This document shows, one piece after another, positions 30,401 to 34,253 of a stretch of 64,000 bases of DNA. The notes beneath the pieces are model-generated. The model was given only the letters and a program-made list of their open reading frames with translations. It was not told the DNA's origin and searched no databases. A program made the position numbers and the translations under genes. The stretch is from Ypsolopha sequella (lineage: Eukaryota > Arthropoda > Insecta > Lepidoptera > Ypsolophidae): the NCBI GenBank assembly GCA_934047225.1, contig CAKOHE010000029.1, positions 124,001-188,000 on the forward strand. The letters run 5' to 3'. The first letter of the stretch is position 1; every line of letters begins with the position of its first letter.

Positions 30401-32576
30401 ATCTATTATCCTTTATGCACGGCTGCCGCGGGAACCAATGTTCGATAGTTTGCCACACGGACTTTAGTACATCACTATACGAAAAAACATAACCTCTCAT
30501 AGTCGGCAGAAAATCTATATAAAACAGGCAAATATCGGTGTAGAATTGAACACGAGTATGATTTACAAGAACTACTATTATTGTTACTGAGTTTTAGGTA
30601 TGATCCTGCAACTTATTAACATAAAAACTATCAGAACTCACCGATTTAATGATATTGCTTCATTGTTGTTTTCTTTTCTTCCTGTATGCGATTTACAGCC
30701 TTCAATCGCACAAGACATTTTATTACAATGTTAAAAAAACAATCAACACAAACAATAATAAATCACACTTTCACGAATTTTGAGAGGAAGAGCACCAACA
30801 TATTTAATTTCTCTCGGTGAAGCTGTAAACTTTCGCAAAATGCAATAGACATTTCGATGCCACCAAATTAAGATGTGATGCACGCAAAGAACGATATTAC
30901 AACACAACGATACAATGATGAGACATATTTAATTTGATGGTATTATAATATTTGAAATACATCCAAATTACATCCATCTGACATTTGTTTGGTTCAATCT
31001 AGTGACACACCAGGAAAAAATATAAAGTAAGTGCGGTCCGCTGTTTCATTCACTCGTACACAGGAGTAATTGACGTTAGATGAGTACAATGGCTAATGCC
31101 CAGTTCTTATTTTAGTCAGGCTTCTATTTGTATTCCTTATTCTGAGGTTTCAAAGTATATTTCTGAACGCACCCAACACCAAAGACAATATAACCACTTC
31201 GCCAACACAACAACCAAGTGTCATTATAGTGTCATTATTTTACATGTTTTAAATCTAAATACGCGATAATCAGACTATTATGGATATATGTTGTCGATTC
31301 CAAACCCTTATTTAATCTAGATCTACATGTTTTTATTCCTAAAATACCGAACCGACGACGCGACGGGGCAAACATCAAATGTTTGATAGGTAAGAACAGT
31401 TTGTATGGGAAAATAAAATTGTCGTTTTTAGTATTTTCCTCGCAATTTTTCCACATTTTCTCATCGCTTAAACCTTCCCTGGACTTCCACGAATATTTCA
31501 AGACTAAAATTAGCCAAATCGGTTCAGCCGTTCTCGAGTTTTAGCGAGACTAACGAACAGCAATTCATTTTTATTTATATATAGATATAGATTTTGCCGA
31601 CAGTTACGTCATTTCGTCGTATATCTTCGCTTGATTGGATGCTTTCAATATCGAGTCGTTGGTGTGATGAGTAAAAGCACTAAGCTGTAGTAATGAGTTA
31701 GGGTTCGAAGCCACTCGTCAGAAGATTTTCGTTTTTTGCTATTTTTTGTTGGTGTTAGGTTTACGAAACTCTTTTAACAAAAAGTCAAAAAGTAGGTGCG
31801 ACGACGAGCGAAGAGAGGAGGAGCGTGTTAGTTTTAAGGCCCTGCTGCCCATGGGACAACACAATCCTATTAAGGTTAAACGTCAGTCGCTTAGGGCAAA
31901 GTGCATAACTTAACTTTGTTATTCTGGTTAAAAGATAAAAAAAATAAAAGCATGTTACATAGGTGAAACAAAAGTTTGATGGTTTCTGAGATATTAAAAA
32001 AAAAAAAAATTGAAAACTTCTTCCCGTCCATAGTTTTTTTGCTGTCATTACTTTATTTTTACAATAGTTGTTACTTAAATTAGTTTGTCATTCCACGCCA
32101 TTTTTTTTTCATGACAATAGGCCAAAGTTTAAATATTTTTTCAAGTTTACACAAAAACTGAAAATGAAGTCCTGCCATTTAGATTTCGTGTAATTATTCG
32201 ATAATATTTGGTACTCAATACATGACAGGTCATTTCCAAATAATATTTGTAAAAAAAATAATGCCTAAACTGAAAAATAAAGTAGTGACAGCCAAAAAGC
32301 TAGGGACGGAAAGAAGTTTTCATATTTTTTTAAAATGTTAAATACCTCAGAAACCATCAAACTGCTATTTTTAAAAACACTGTATGAGTCATACTAACAT
32401 AACCTTAAAGGATTCTTGCTTTTGCTTTGATTGAAACATTAAATATTTATTTGCAGGCCATATCTCTGTCACAATTGAGGGGCGAAGTAAAGAAAAAGGA
32501 GAACACTTTCTTTAGAACAAAAAGGCCAGAAAATAAATTGAAGAAATTCAAAGGAATTCCCGATTCAAACCTTTAG
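255..32576 (+). CDS. Long coiled-coil protein gene, 11 visible exons, 5' end outside window
   Basis: I joined exons 255-421, 5804-5922, 7118-7292, 9448-9543, 11478-11683, 13269-13515, 14618-14677, 18192-18341, 19379-19501, 21756-21884 and 32457-32576. All borders are AG/GT, and the phases agree at each of the ten junctions (0, 2/1, 0, 0, 2/1, 0, 0, 0, 0, 0), giving one open frame of about 529 residues ending in TAG at 32574. The first ~390 residues are rich in K, E, L, Q with heptad-like spacing, as in a long alpha-helical coiled coil. The last ~130 residues are Pro/Ser/acidic and then strongly basic (KKKENTFFRTKRPENKLKKF). I see no signal peptide or membrane segment. Family not identified: a structural coiled-coil protein (cytoskeletal, centrosomal or synaptonemal-complex type) is possible but unproven. 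The acceptor before 255 follows a long pyrimidine tract, so exon 255-421 is probably internal. Confidence 0.85.
480..892. other. Intron, AT-rich, no gene seen
   Basis: A low-complexity AT stretch with a small repeat edge around 660-700 (tttacaccctgta). No coding signal recognised. Confidence 0.5.
893..1138 (-). mobile_element. RTE-type LINE, 3' end fragment
   Basis: On the minus strand this reads as the C-terminus of an RTE ORF. It contains RWGRKALEWRPRT, then GRPRARWTDDLKDIAGSGW, and ends in EAYVQQWTNTG plus a stop. A TGGATGGATGG tail follows at 893-910. The rest of the element is missing (5' truncation, usual for LINEs). A second, shorter copy of the same family lies at 34853-35005. Confidence 0.85.
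1355..1545. repeat. Dispersed repeat family A, copy 1
   Basis: The stretch from ggtattaagtggaaagaaaa to gagcaccctgt recurs, with small differences, at 37090-37258. The shared core is cctagttgataggcattatt. No ORF. It ends in a caccctgt motif like MITE or SINE ends seen in moths. The flanks 1139-1354 and 1546-1895 hold nothing I recognise. Confidence 0.7.
1896..4592 (+). pseudogene. LINE (jockey/CR1-like) ORF2: endonuclease + reverse transcriptase, frameshifted
   Basis: Three overlapping frames make one LINE ORF2. Frame one (1896-2038) gives the middle of the apurinic-type endonuclease (EGNCLVVKCDKTI). Frame two (2039-3815) gives the endonuclease end (GDINIDIL near 2154, then TDHNPI) and the reverse transcriptase, with YRPISVL, an FLDLSKAFDTV block, GVPQGSVLGP and the catalytic YADD near 3730. 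Frame three (3807-4592) gives the thumb and C-terminus after GWLSSNLLTLNVDKTKF. Two frameshifts (about 2037 and 3810) and the missing 5' part of the endonuclease and ORF1 make it dead. It lies sense within the first visible intron of the coiled-coil gene. Confidence 0.9.
4704..4860. repeat. Microsatellite block (TA)n then (CA)n/(CT)n
   Basis: Alternating ta at 4710-4735, then runs of cacaca, ctctca and ctcaca to about 4860. It follows the LINE C-terminus directly, so it may be the LINE 3' tail region or a slippage product. Frames through it on both strands (H/T/L or R/G/C repeats) are not genes. Confidence 0.85.
4861..5471. other. Intron, no gene seen
   Basis: AT-rich, with poly-T runs around 4928 and 5168. 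No coding match; open frames are short and of low complexity. Confidence 0.5.
5472..5790. mobile_element. Half copy of TTAA-flanked MITE, abutting an exon
   Basis: TTAA at 5472-5475, then GGGTCCGTATAAGGTCAG. The sequence that follows (accatttcacatcgtgtaac, aatatagatagtagactata, gttacctctaaatttc, aagtgagcaat) matches the reverse complement of the right part of the complete element at 10270-10708. Similarity fades at about 5785, only ~20 bases before the exon at 5804. The other half is absent. Confidence 0.75.
5804..5922 (+). CDS. Coiled-coil gene, exon 2
   Basis: Acceptor TTTGTCAACAG, donor GA|GTAAGC. Starts in phase 0 and leaves two bases (GA) that join the G of the next exon. Reads KDKNILSLQNNLSLQNERLL, then SIISKLEKE. 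A short internal duplication (LSLQN twice) is visible in the DNA as two copies of cttaagcctgcaaaac. Confidence 0.85.
6001..6480. repeat. Dispersed repeat family C, copy 1
   Basis: From actcccacactacattatgg to about 6480 this matches 12031-13236 once the insertion 12073-12804 is removed from the latter. Shared landmarks are ttctgattggtctcaggcat, tcatgacaatat, ttaggcattgggac and gtctcacatt. It has no intact frame. Probably a non-autonomous DNA element of unknown class. Confidence 0.7.
6765..7065. repeat. Inverted-repeat pair (~43-bp arms)
   Basis: The arm at 6765-6807 (gggctccttgatgattgaag inside) is repeated as its reverse complement at 7021-7065. The ~210 bp between is AT-rich without a frame. 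It fits a MITE or an inverted duplication ending about 50 bases before the exon at 7118. Confidence 0.6.
7118..7292 (+). CDS. Coiled-coil gene, exon 3
   Basis: Acceptor CATTTATCAG, donor GAG|GTACTA. Starts with the last base of a split Glu codon and ends in phase 0. Reads LAESKETVESLKKALTNQDE, then LEEESSKLYDEITVLKKKLE. Strong heptad character. Confidence 0.87.
7505..7690. repeat. Common lepidopteran interspersed repeat
   Basis: The string aaatttcatgttcctaggtc, then a ggtttgggc-like block and the gatcggtcagtcagtcagtc run, is the look of a very abundant moth repeat (Helitron or SINE tail type). Class assigned from general familiarity only. The flank 7293-7504 shows no gene. Confidence 0.55.
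7872..8219. mobile_element. MITE with ~28-bp inverted ends
   Basis: The left arm carries tgatttggtcagcaacttc (7881-7899), the right arm gaagttgctgaccaaatca (8191-8209). About 290 bp between, no transposase. Small frames here are not genes. Confidence 0.7.
8220..8727. other. Intron with small palindromes
   Basis: A short hairpin gtgaaattataatttcac sits at 8251-8268. A longer imperfect inverted repeat (gtgattggct ... agccaatcac) lies at 8600-8646. No gene seen. Confidence 0.5.
8732..9401. mobile_element. 670-bp MITE with ~190-bp TIRs and TTAA duplication
   Basis: It begins GGGTTGGTTGGGCCAAACAT and ends with the reverse complement, flanked by TTAA at 8728-8731 and 9402-9405. The arms stay similar for about 190 bp (landmarks gtttgacacaagtacctatc left, gatacttgtgtcaaatatga right), with an AT-rich centre. 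The TTAA duplication is typical of the piggyBac superfamily. A solo arm of the same family is at 15313-15500. Confidence 0.85.
9448..9543 (+). CDS. Coiled-coil gene, exon 4
   Basis: Acceptor CTGTTTCAG, donor CAG|GTAATA. Exactly 32 codons, phase 0 to 0. Reads ELNKANDILVLDVVTHDEAN, then RSLEKQLAEKDQ. Confidence 0.87.
9553..9747. repeat. Common lepidopteran interspersed repeat (aagccgcggtcaaaagctagt end)
   Basis: Contains gagtgacataggctactttt, then cgacgcggacgaagccgcgg and aaaagctagta. This is a well-known abundant repeat end in moth genomes (SINE or Helitron-like). Begins directly after the donor of exon 4. Confidence 0.6.
10146..10252. repeat. Short palindromic element
   Basis: tgttattttatgctttat at the left is reversed as aacgcataaaataaca at the right, and the inner parts gtgatcctgc / gcaggatcat also pair. 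A ~107-bp hairpin. Confidence 0.6.
10270..10708. mobile_element. 439-bp TTAA-flanked MITE, complete copy
   Basis: It begins GGGTCCGTATAAGGTCAG and ends CTGACCTTATACAGACCC, with TTAA at 10266-10269 and 10709-10712. Non-coding. Half copies are at 5472-5790 and 21430-21603. TTAA duplication and a GGG start match the 8732-9401 element, suggesting both use piggyBac-type transposase in trans. Confidence 0.85.
11007..11228. repeat. Dispersed repeat family B, copy 1
   Basis: aaggcgcctcttcc, then tttgcgctatccggagaccc, then gatatttgtaccgacacata and a cgactcaa block. The same order of landmarks occurs at 16631-17036 and 33777-34250. This copy is shortened in the middle. Non-coding. Confidence 0.75.
11478..11683 (+). 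CDS. Coiled-coil gene, exon 5
   Basis: Acceptor CATATTTTCAG, donor CAG|GTAAAT leaving two bases (AG) of an Arg codon. Reads LLEVAEKQTESLTSQLATLK, then IEKDSVLSELTKATEDVQDK and onward to EALQQC. The opposite-strand frame is a shadow. Confidence 0.88.
11703..11850 (+). repeat. tRNA-derived SINE head
   Basis: tgtggccgagtggtacagta gives a pol III A box and gtgggttcaatccccg a B box, at tRNA-like spacing (11719-11778). The bases that would form the acceptor stem do not pair, so this is a SINE and not a working tRNA gene. The body continues with cggtcgacgcttcggaaggc. Confidence 0.75.
12073..12804. mobile_element. 732-bp hAT-like non-autonomous element with 8-bp TSD
   Basis: Flanked by AAAGCGGT at 12065-12072 and 12805-12812. 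The ends are inverted copies: ctatagttgactgccgcacg (left) and cgtgcggcagtccactatag (right). No transposase. It carries an internal GC-rich tandem duplication with TTAGG units and a C-rich tract at 12733-12772. An 8-bp duplication is the hAT signature; the terminal bases are not a classic hAT CAG. Confidence 0.75.
12253..12600. repeat. Tandem repeat, ~165-bp unit, with TTAGG runs
   Basis: Units start at ttcactagtaag (12256, 12425, 12587; periods 169 and 162). Each full unit holds ggttaggtta runs (insect telomere-type TTAGG) and gagcgagcgaagcgagcgtg, then gccagaaccgaatctgcctc. Two full units and a partial third. Confidence 0.8.
13269..13515 (+). CDS. Coiled-coil gene, exon 6
   Basis: Acceptor GTTTCATTTCAG, donor AAG|GTAAAT. 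One base completes the Arg codon, then 82 codons. Reads TTNEEKIQELTGTIETKHNE, then ETISKLMNEIKMCMEVRNRL and ETNIDKMKRELDVEREKG. The longest visible exon; very highly charged helix. Confidence 0.9.
13607..13869. mobile_element. 263-bp MITE with ~80-bp TIRs
   Basis: The left arm holds gtgtaacagaaaggtgtaac and atttgaagagcttattcagt; the right arm mirrors both. Flanked by TATA/TA, as for Tc1/mariner-type MITEs. No coding capacity. Confidence 0.85.
13870..14617. other. Intron, unidentified
   Basis: The stretch 13874-14152 is open on both strands (92 and 85 codons), but I do not recognise either product and neither has splice support. The rest is AT-rich. Confidence 0.4.
14618..14677 (+). CDS. Coiled-coil gene, exon 7 (20 codons)
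   Basis: Acceptor TTTTTTGATATGTTCTAG, donor AAG|GTGAGT. Reads DKEKELSKHMSIIMELRAEK. Phase 0 to 0. Supported by strong signals on both sides and by the frame of both neighbours. Confidence 0.82.
14678..15312. other. Intron, nothing recognised
   Basis: AT-rich with one moderately GC-rich patch at 15150-15290. No frame or repeat match found inside the window. Confidence 0.4.
15313..15500. mobile_element. Solo arm of the 8732-9401 MITE family
   Basis: tcaaacatgctctcgcgttt, gacaatttagcatattaaa and ggaaaacgtaattggcgttg follow the order of the long TIR at 8744-8940. The second arm is absent. Confidence 0.7.
15660..16630 (+). pseudogene. LINE reverse transcriptase, 5'-truncated 3' end
   Basis: A 270-codon frame (15682-16494) starts inside the RT palm: ECGVRQGGLTSPALFNRYIN, then LSYADDMVLLSAS with the catalytic YADD at about 15835. 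After it come the thumb and the C-terminal block ADIERERRALSIRANMLARR. The upstream RT, endonuclease and any ORF1 are missing. A short 3' UTR ends in AATAAATGAATT plus A-run at about 16600-16630. A second copy, minus strand, is at 19845-20530. Clade not assigned. It lies sense in the intron after exon 7. Confidence 0.85.
16631..17036. repeat. Dispersed repeat family B, copy 2
   Basis: Matches 33866-34240: ttgaaaccactaatggtaat, aaaatattgcttagaaaaaa (here duplicated in tandem at about 16795 and 16858), ttgcgctatccggagaccca, then the tcgatgtttg block. Starts at the poly-A of the LINE, as if inserted beside it. Confidence 0.75.
17037..17555. other. Intron, nothing recognised
   Basis: An 82-codon + frame at 17017-17265 and a minus frame across it show no known motif. 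A GC-rich patch (cgcggcggcactgacgcggc) lies at 17447-17466. Confidence 0.4.
17556..17808. repeat. Tandem duplication, 125-bp period
   Basis: tacataatatccacattttg at 17561 returns at 17686 with the same following 110 bases, including aattagttaggatttcag and aattctatcgagaaaattt. The two units differ at a few bases. Confidence 0.85.
18192..18341 (+). CDS. Coiled-coil gene, exon 8
   Basis: Acceptor TTCTAAACTTTTAG, donor AAG|GTATAC. Exactly 50 codons. Reads EKLHDKIAGMQGTVDNIQRE, then LQPPQEQPEQDDNAVSVILP. The helix ends and a Pro/Gln linker begins here. Confidence 0.87.
18500..19110 (+). pseudogene. hAT transposase remnant (C-terminal dimerisation domain)
   Basis: 18716-18830 reads NANVERVFSLMDAQWTKERL, the hAT dimerisation signature (NA..ER.FS.M...WT.ER). 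A frameshift at about 18850 leads to FNLKNTSCEEFHKIVMKDQQ and a stop at 18968. Repeated ccctgac / tccctgttt motifs on both sides (18546-18560, 19060-19090) look like hAT element ends. The catalytic part is missing. Confidence 0.8.
19379..19501 (+). CDS. Coiled-coil gene, exon 9
   Basis: Acceptor TTAATTTTTTAG, donor GAA|GTAAGT. 41 codons, phase 0. Reads NTRPSEIFRSAAVSTKRQPE, then SLLYTIFSDSSMDSDAVE. Ser/acidic, non-helical tail region. Confidence 0.85.
19502..19844. other. Intron, nothing recognised
   Basis: Contains a possible repeat edge (atactgggtgttaagatgaa) at 19699. No frame. Confidence 0.4.
19845..20530 (-). pseudogene. LINE 3' end, second copy of the 15660-16630 family
   Basis: A minus frame (20525-19995) of 176 codons aligns block for block with 16005-16494: VPLERVHTFKYLGHIVTPDL, DIERERRALSVRANMIARRF, then YNNAMRALLRLPRFCSASGM. 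RT catalytic residues are absent (5' truncation at about 20530). The 3' end is at 19845-19870 with a (TTA)n-like tail. The shorter + frames here are shadows. Confidence 0.87.
20531..21429. other. Intron, nothing recognised
   Basis: AT-rich; small frames at 20744-20932 (minus) and 20996-21199 (plus) have no recognisable motif or splice support. Confidence 0.4.
21430..21603. mobile_element. Half copy of the 10270-10708 MITE, reverse orientation
   Basis: The reverse complement reads gagattgagcacttcatttt, gaactgaactctatgacgtt and aataactccgcttctggtta, matching 10288-10445. No TTAA end is visible. It ends about 150 bases before the exon at 21756. Confidence 0.7.
21756..21884 (+). CDS. Coiled-coil gene, exon 10
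   Basis: Acceptor TTTTTGATTCCAG, donor GAT|GTAAGT. 43 codons. Reads STEVNRHFETVSRGYQDLPP, then LPLSKLKRRLPPQTEETVPE. Proline-rich linker with a basic patch. Confidence 0.85.
22025..22180 (+). pseudogene. LINE reverse transcriptase scrap (FADD)
   Basis: 22037-22123 reads LYINDLPKILNAISVLFADD, the RT motif pair YINDLP...FADD, then KIVHKNLHLFT after a shift. Only ~45 codons survive. It may be the same LINE whose C-terminus is at 23826-25312, the two being separated by two MITE insertions and deletion (inference). Confidence 0.75.
22204..22593. mobile_element. 390-bp MITE with ~140-bp TIRs
   Basis: Both ends are AAATAAAAAATGAGTTC in inverted orientation. The arms stay paired through taatatcacgctctaaaaag and acgaatcaatatttatcgtc. 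The centre of ~110 bp is not paired. Non-coding. Confidence 0.88.
22795..23525. mobile_element. piggyBac-like non-autonomous element (TTAA TSD)
   Basis: TTAA at 22791-22794 and 23526-23529. The ends are CCTCTAGTATGTG and its reverse complement CACATACTAGAGG, of the CC..TAG type usual for piggyBac. A subterminal tandem array of cagatctgtgtttacacata (three copies, ~35-bp spacing, 23434-23520) lies at the right end. No transposase frame. Confidence 0.8.
23967..25284 (-). mobile_element. mariner transposon, near complete
   Basis: The ends are CGAGGGGCATGCCAAAAG and its reverse complement, flanked by TA (23965-23966, 25285-25286). Length 1318 bp, normal for mariner. The transposase frame is on the minus strand. 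The ends match for ~30 bp, so the copy is fairly young, but the gene is broken. Confidence 0.92.
24012..25099 (-). pseudogene. mariner transposase, frameshifted
   Basis: Starts MELSRSDCRAMIYYDYKK at 25099. A shift near 25040 leads to the helix-turn-helix part (GESGCSRTTVFNWFAEFKRG). Catalytic Asp 1 is in ILTGDETWLM (about 24610). Asp 2 and 3 are in RHHDNAASHT (about 24330) and HDLAPCDF (about 24230), with 34 residues between: the D,D34D triad of mariner. Further shifts at about 24600 and 24230 and an in-frame stop near the end make it inactive. The middle (DEPTPTKCRRARSTQKQMVA) is readable in another frame. Confidence 0.9.
25459..25740 (-). pseudogene. LINE ORF2 C-terminal fragment
   Basis: The minus strand reads YTYNTCILIPKILKKQIHTE, then NILKSHCPRTEYGKRNLLYG, GVQLYNKLPNNIKECELIS and KLKTYIATNVF, then stop. 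This is the closing block of CR1-like LINEs (YGK..L..G..LYN.LP..IK). The 3' UTR runs to about 25320. Confidence 0.85.
25741..26640. other. Intron, repeat-like, no gene accepted
   Basis: Includes ctagctgacccggtgaactt at about 26152, a widespread insect repeat end. An exon-like string at 26227-26326 (acceptor TATTTCAG) opens 33 codons to a stop, but its phase does not fit the coiled-coil gene. Confidence 0.4.
26610..27003 (+). pseudogene. Unidentified coding-like remnant
   Basis: 26629-26836 reads FCIKCGHNLSRIIRINRAKE, then a serine run and GITFSELNLTADDKDLDEI and stop. After a 22-bp tandem duplication (aaggatttggatgagattta), another frame reads VLPDLSESPRPSATPSSPGE to a stop at about 27003. 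Composition and C..C spacing look coding, but I do not recognise the family. It lies next to the Helitron remnant and may be part of some transposon. Confidence 0.4.
27130..27970 (-). pseudogene. Helitron Rep/helicase N-terminal remnant
   Basis: It starts MPRRKRPN at 27970, and a frameshift at about 27925 leads to the 27918-27478 frame. That frame has an Arg-rich N-terminus, then the Helitron zinc-ribbon block CQHCKALKYSGEFAGLCC followed by GGKIKLPQL. Past a stop at 27478 the same protein resumes (TGAETNKKVSAMNFYSNRI, then HFAVDMYVKIETERLTYIRL). After a stop come LRSEEYIHLRDAINADGNAN and ILPATYIGRPRHH. About 100 or more residues usual between the zinc block and TG.E.NKK are missing (internal deletion). 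The HUH nuclease and helicase are absent. Confidence 0.88.
27971..29240. other. Intron, unidentified; one arm of a distant inverted repeat
   Basis: 28354-28405 (gaataaggaatacaaataga inside) is repeated in reverse at 31106-31160. The 96-codon frame at 28547-28837 and others nearby show no known motif. Confidence 0.4.
29273..30718 (-). pseudogene. THAP-domain gene remnant, three exons, one in-frame stop
   Basis: Exon 30718-30642: MSCAIEGCKSHTGRKENNNE, with the first Cys pair of the C2CH zinc finger, donor CG|GTGAGT. Exon 29721-29526: acceptor TTTTGTTACAG, then FPKREELKSEWLRRI, a TGA stop, and NKSSHICSKHFTSDSFG with the closing C..H pair. Donor TTG|GTAACC. Exon 29422-29273: ATEPVPMDVCGLEKCILLCS and stop TAG. 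Phases agree (2/1, then 0/0). THAP domains bind DNA and occur in P-element-like transposases and host regulators; here it lies antisense in a host intron, and the stop makes it a probable pseudogene. Confidence 0.8.
30069..30262 (+). pseudogene. Second THAP-domain remnant, opposite strand
   Basis: Reads MSQEKKKRSLCLVDLYKNGG, then IHLFPKDESRKAQ, a TGA where THAP domains carry Trp, VQAIVHFKPGRTITKHSH and ICSAHM. The order FPKD..R..W....C..H is that of a THAP finger. It sits inside the first intron of the minus-strand THAP remnant. The N-terminal Cys pair is incomplete. Confidence 0.72.
30719..31480. other. Intron, repeat-derived, no gene
   Basis: 31106-31160 is the second arm of the inverted pair with 28354-28405. 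A minus frame at 31235-31501 has no recognised motif. Confidence 0.4.
31480..31600. repeat. Lepidopteran retroposon 3' tail
   Basis: atcggttcagccgttctcga, then ttttagcgagactaacgaac and agcaattcatttttattta with an ata run. This tail is shared by many moth retroposons. Confidence 0.6.
31973..32363. mobile_element. MITE with ~90-bp TIRs
   Basis: agtttgatggtttctgagat (left) returns as cctcagaaaccatcaaact (right). The inner parts gaaaacttcttcccgtccat / ggacggaaagaagttttcat also pair. Ends about 90 bases before the last coiled-coil exon. Confidence 0.8.
32457..32576 (+). CDS. Coiled-coil gene, terminal exon
   Basis: Acceptor TATTTATTTGCAG, then AISLSQLRGEVKKKENTFFR, TKRPENKLKKFKGIPDSNL and TAG. 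Phase 0, continuing from exon 21756-21884 across a 10.6-kb intron. A strongly basic C-terminus. An AATAAA lies only 7 bases past the stop (32583), too near to be the sole poly-A signal. Confidence 0.83.
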   Translation, partial: AISLSQLRGEVKKKENTFFRTKRPENKLKKFKGIPDSNL

Positions 32577-32776
32577 ATAAAAATAAAAAAAAAGGTCTAA
32601 TGTAATATTCCGATAGTTTATAATAAGTAGCCACTAAACATAATAATACATTGATTATTTTAACTACTCGGTTTTTCTTGGCGTTTTATTGTACCACTGT
32701 TAAAGTAGTATAAGTTGTGATTTTTTGTTGATGTATTCTAAGTTTCAGATTAAAATTGAATGTTGATTATTGTTTG

Positions 32777-33171
32777 ATTGAAGTTGATTATTGTTATGAA
32801 GTTGAAGTACAAAATTATTACTTTTTGTTGTACACATAATCATAAATTATACATAAAATATATTTTATGAAATTGTTACGGTTATTGTAAAACATGATAA
32901 TGTGTTTAACGAATGACTGTGTTCTTGCCACAAGGTGACTGATAGTTTGTTTAAATTGATTAAAACAAACTATCACCCACCTTGTGACAAAAACACAGGA
33001 ATACTTATCATAATTAAACACAACATACATTATTCATACATACATATCATTATCATGTTTTACAATAACCGTAACAATTTCAAAAAATATATTTTACGAT
33101 TAGTTTGTTTATGTGTGCAACAAAAAATAATAATTTTGTACTTCAACTTTATAACAATAATTAACTTTAAT
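32777..33171. mobile_element. Near-perfect palindrome / MITE, ~180-bp arms
   Basis: gttgaagtacaaaattatta (left) pairs with aataattttgtacttcaact (right), and gtaaaacatgataatg with cattatcatgttttac. The arms meet around 32955 at gatagtttgttt / aaacaaactatc. Starts 200 bases after the coiled-coil stop codon, so it may be in that gene's 3' UTR. Confidence 0.85.
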
Positions 33172-33481
33172 TTTTTGCGGCTGCGTTCCGTAATTGAAGT
33201 TTGTTACGAATATCTACTAAATAAATAAATTAAAAACTATTTATTTATTATTATTCATCTTGAAAATTCTAAAAAGTCTGAAAGTTCTAGAATAAATTAC
33301 CGTGAAGACATTTCTTCTTTTTCTTACAATTATAGATTCTTACAACGATATTACGAGAAATTACACAACACTCAAAAACTTGCTCCTTGCTAAAAAGTTT
33401 ACAAATAATGGAATTCGGGTACACCCAAATACAGACCCTTAATGATAATCGCATCTGCATTACATCGTTGCTGTGAAACAA
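33172..33481. other. Spacer, nothing recognised
   Basis: AT-rich; the small minus frame here has no motif. Confidence 0.4.
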
Positions 33482-33649
33482 CTAATCCTCGAATATCGTG
33501 ATGTGACATATCGGGAGACAGAGGCGTTATTAGGCATTTTATGGAAAACCTTTCAGAAGATCTTGCATGAGGCGCTTGGTGTGAGAAAGCTAGTTTCCCG
33601 TTGGATCCCGCATTTACTTACCGACTACCATAAGGCTCAGATGGCGTAA
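33482..33649 (+). pseudogene. mariner-type transposase fragment
   Basis: Reads LILEYRDVTYRETEALLGIL, then FQKILHEALGVRKLVSRWIP and HLLTDYHKAQMA, then a stop. This is the linker after the helix-turn-helix domain in mariner transposases (HE.LGVRK...RWIPH.LT). A different family from the copy at 23967-25284. No catalytic residues remain. Confidence 0.85.
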
Positions 33650-33776
33650 GAAAACTCTTATTCAAAAAATTCAAAAATTCAAAATTCTAAACAACGCTGT
33701 GACTAAGCAATTGTATTAATCCTAATTCTTTCAATTGTTTTGATATTCAAGTGTGTGTCGTTGTCATTTGACAACA

Positions 33777-34250
33777 AGGCGCCTCTTCATAGCCTCATCC
33801 GAAAATTACTTTATTGATACAATTATATATCTTAAACGGTATGTTTAAAAATTATGAAAAAAAAATGTAATTGTTAGTTAAACTATAAAAAACAACTTTA
33901 TTTTAGGAAATTATTCTCTCGTAACGGAAACAGCATGAAAATATTGTTTAAAGTCAATTTTGTTTTTAGACTAAAATTGAAATTGGATATTTATTTGAAA
34001 CCACTGATGGTATTTGTATGGTTCTTACACTAAAATACAAGGAAAATATTGCTTAGAAAAATTATTTATGGTATTTTTTTTACGACTTCCATGTGAAAAG
34101 TTTCATTTTTTACTTTTTTGCGCTATCCGGAGACCCAGCGACGACGCGACGTCGCGTCGGTCGTTATGCAATGCGCGCTGTTATGAACGTTGAATAGTAG
34201 AATCTGTCGATATTTGTACCGACACAGGTCGACTCAAGATCGTTGGGGGC
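33777..34250. repeat. Dispersed repeat family B, copy 3 (longest)
   Basis: aaggcgcctcttcatagcct at the left, ttgaaaccactgatggtatt in the middle, ttgcgctatccggagaccca and gatatttgtaccgacacagg at the right. Longest of the three copies. Its right edge touches the exon-like block ending at 34254. Confidence 0.75.
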
Positions 34251-34253
34251 TAC

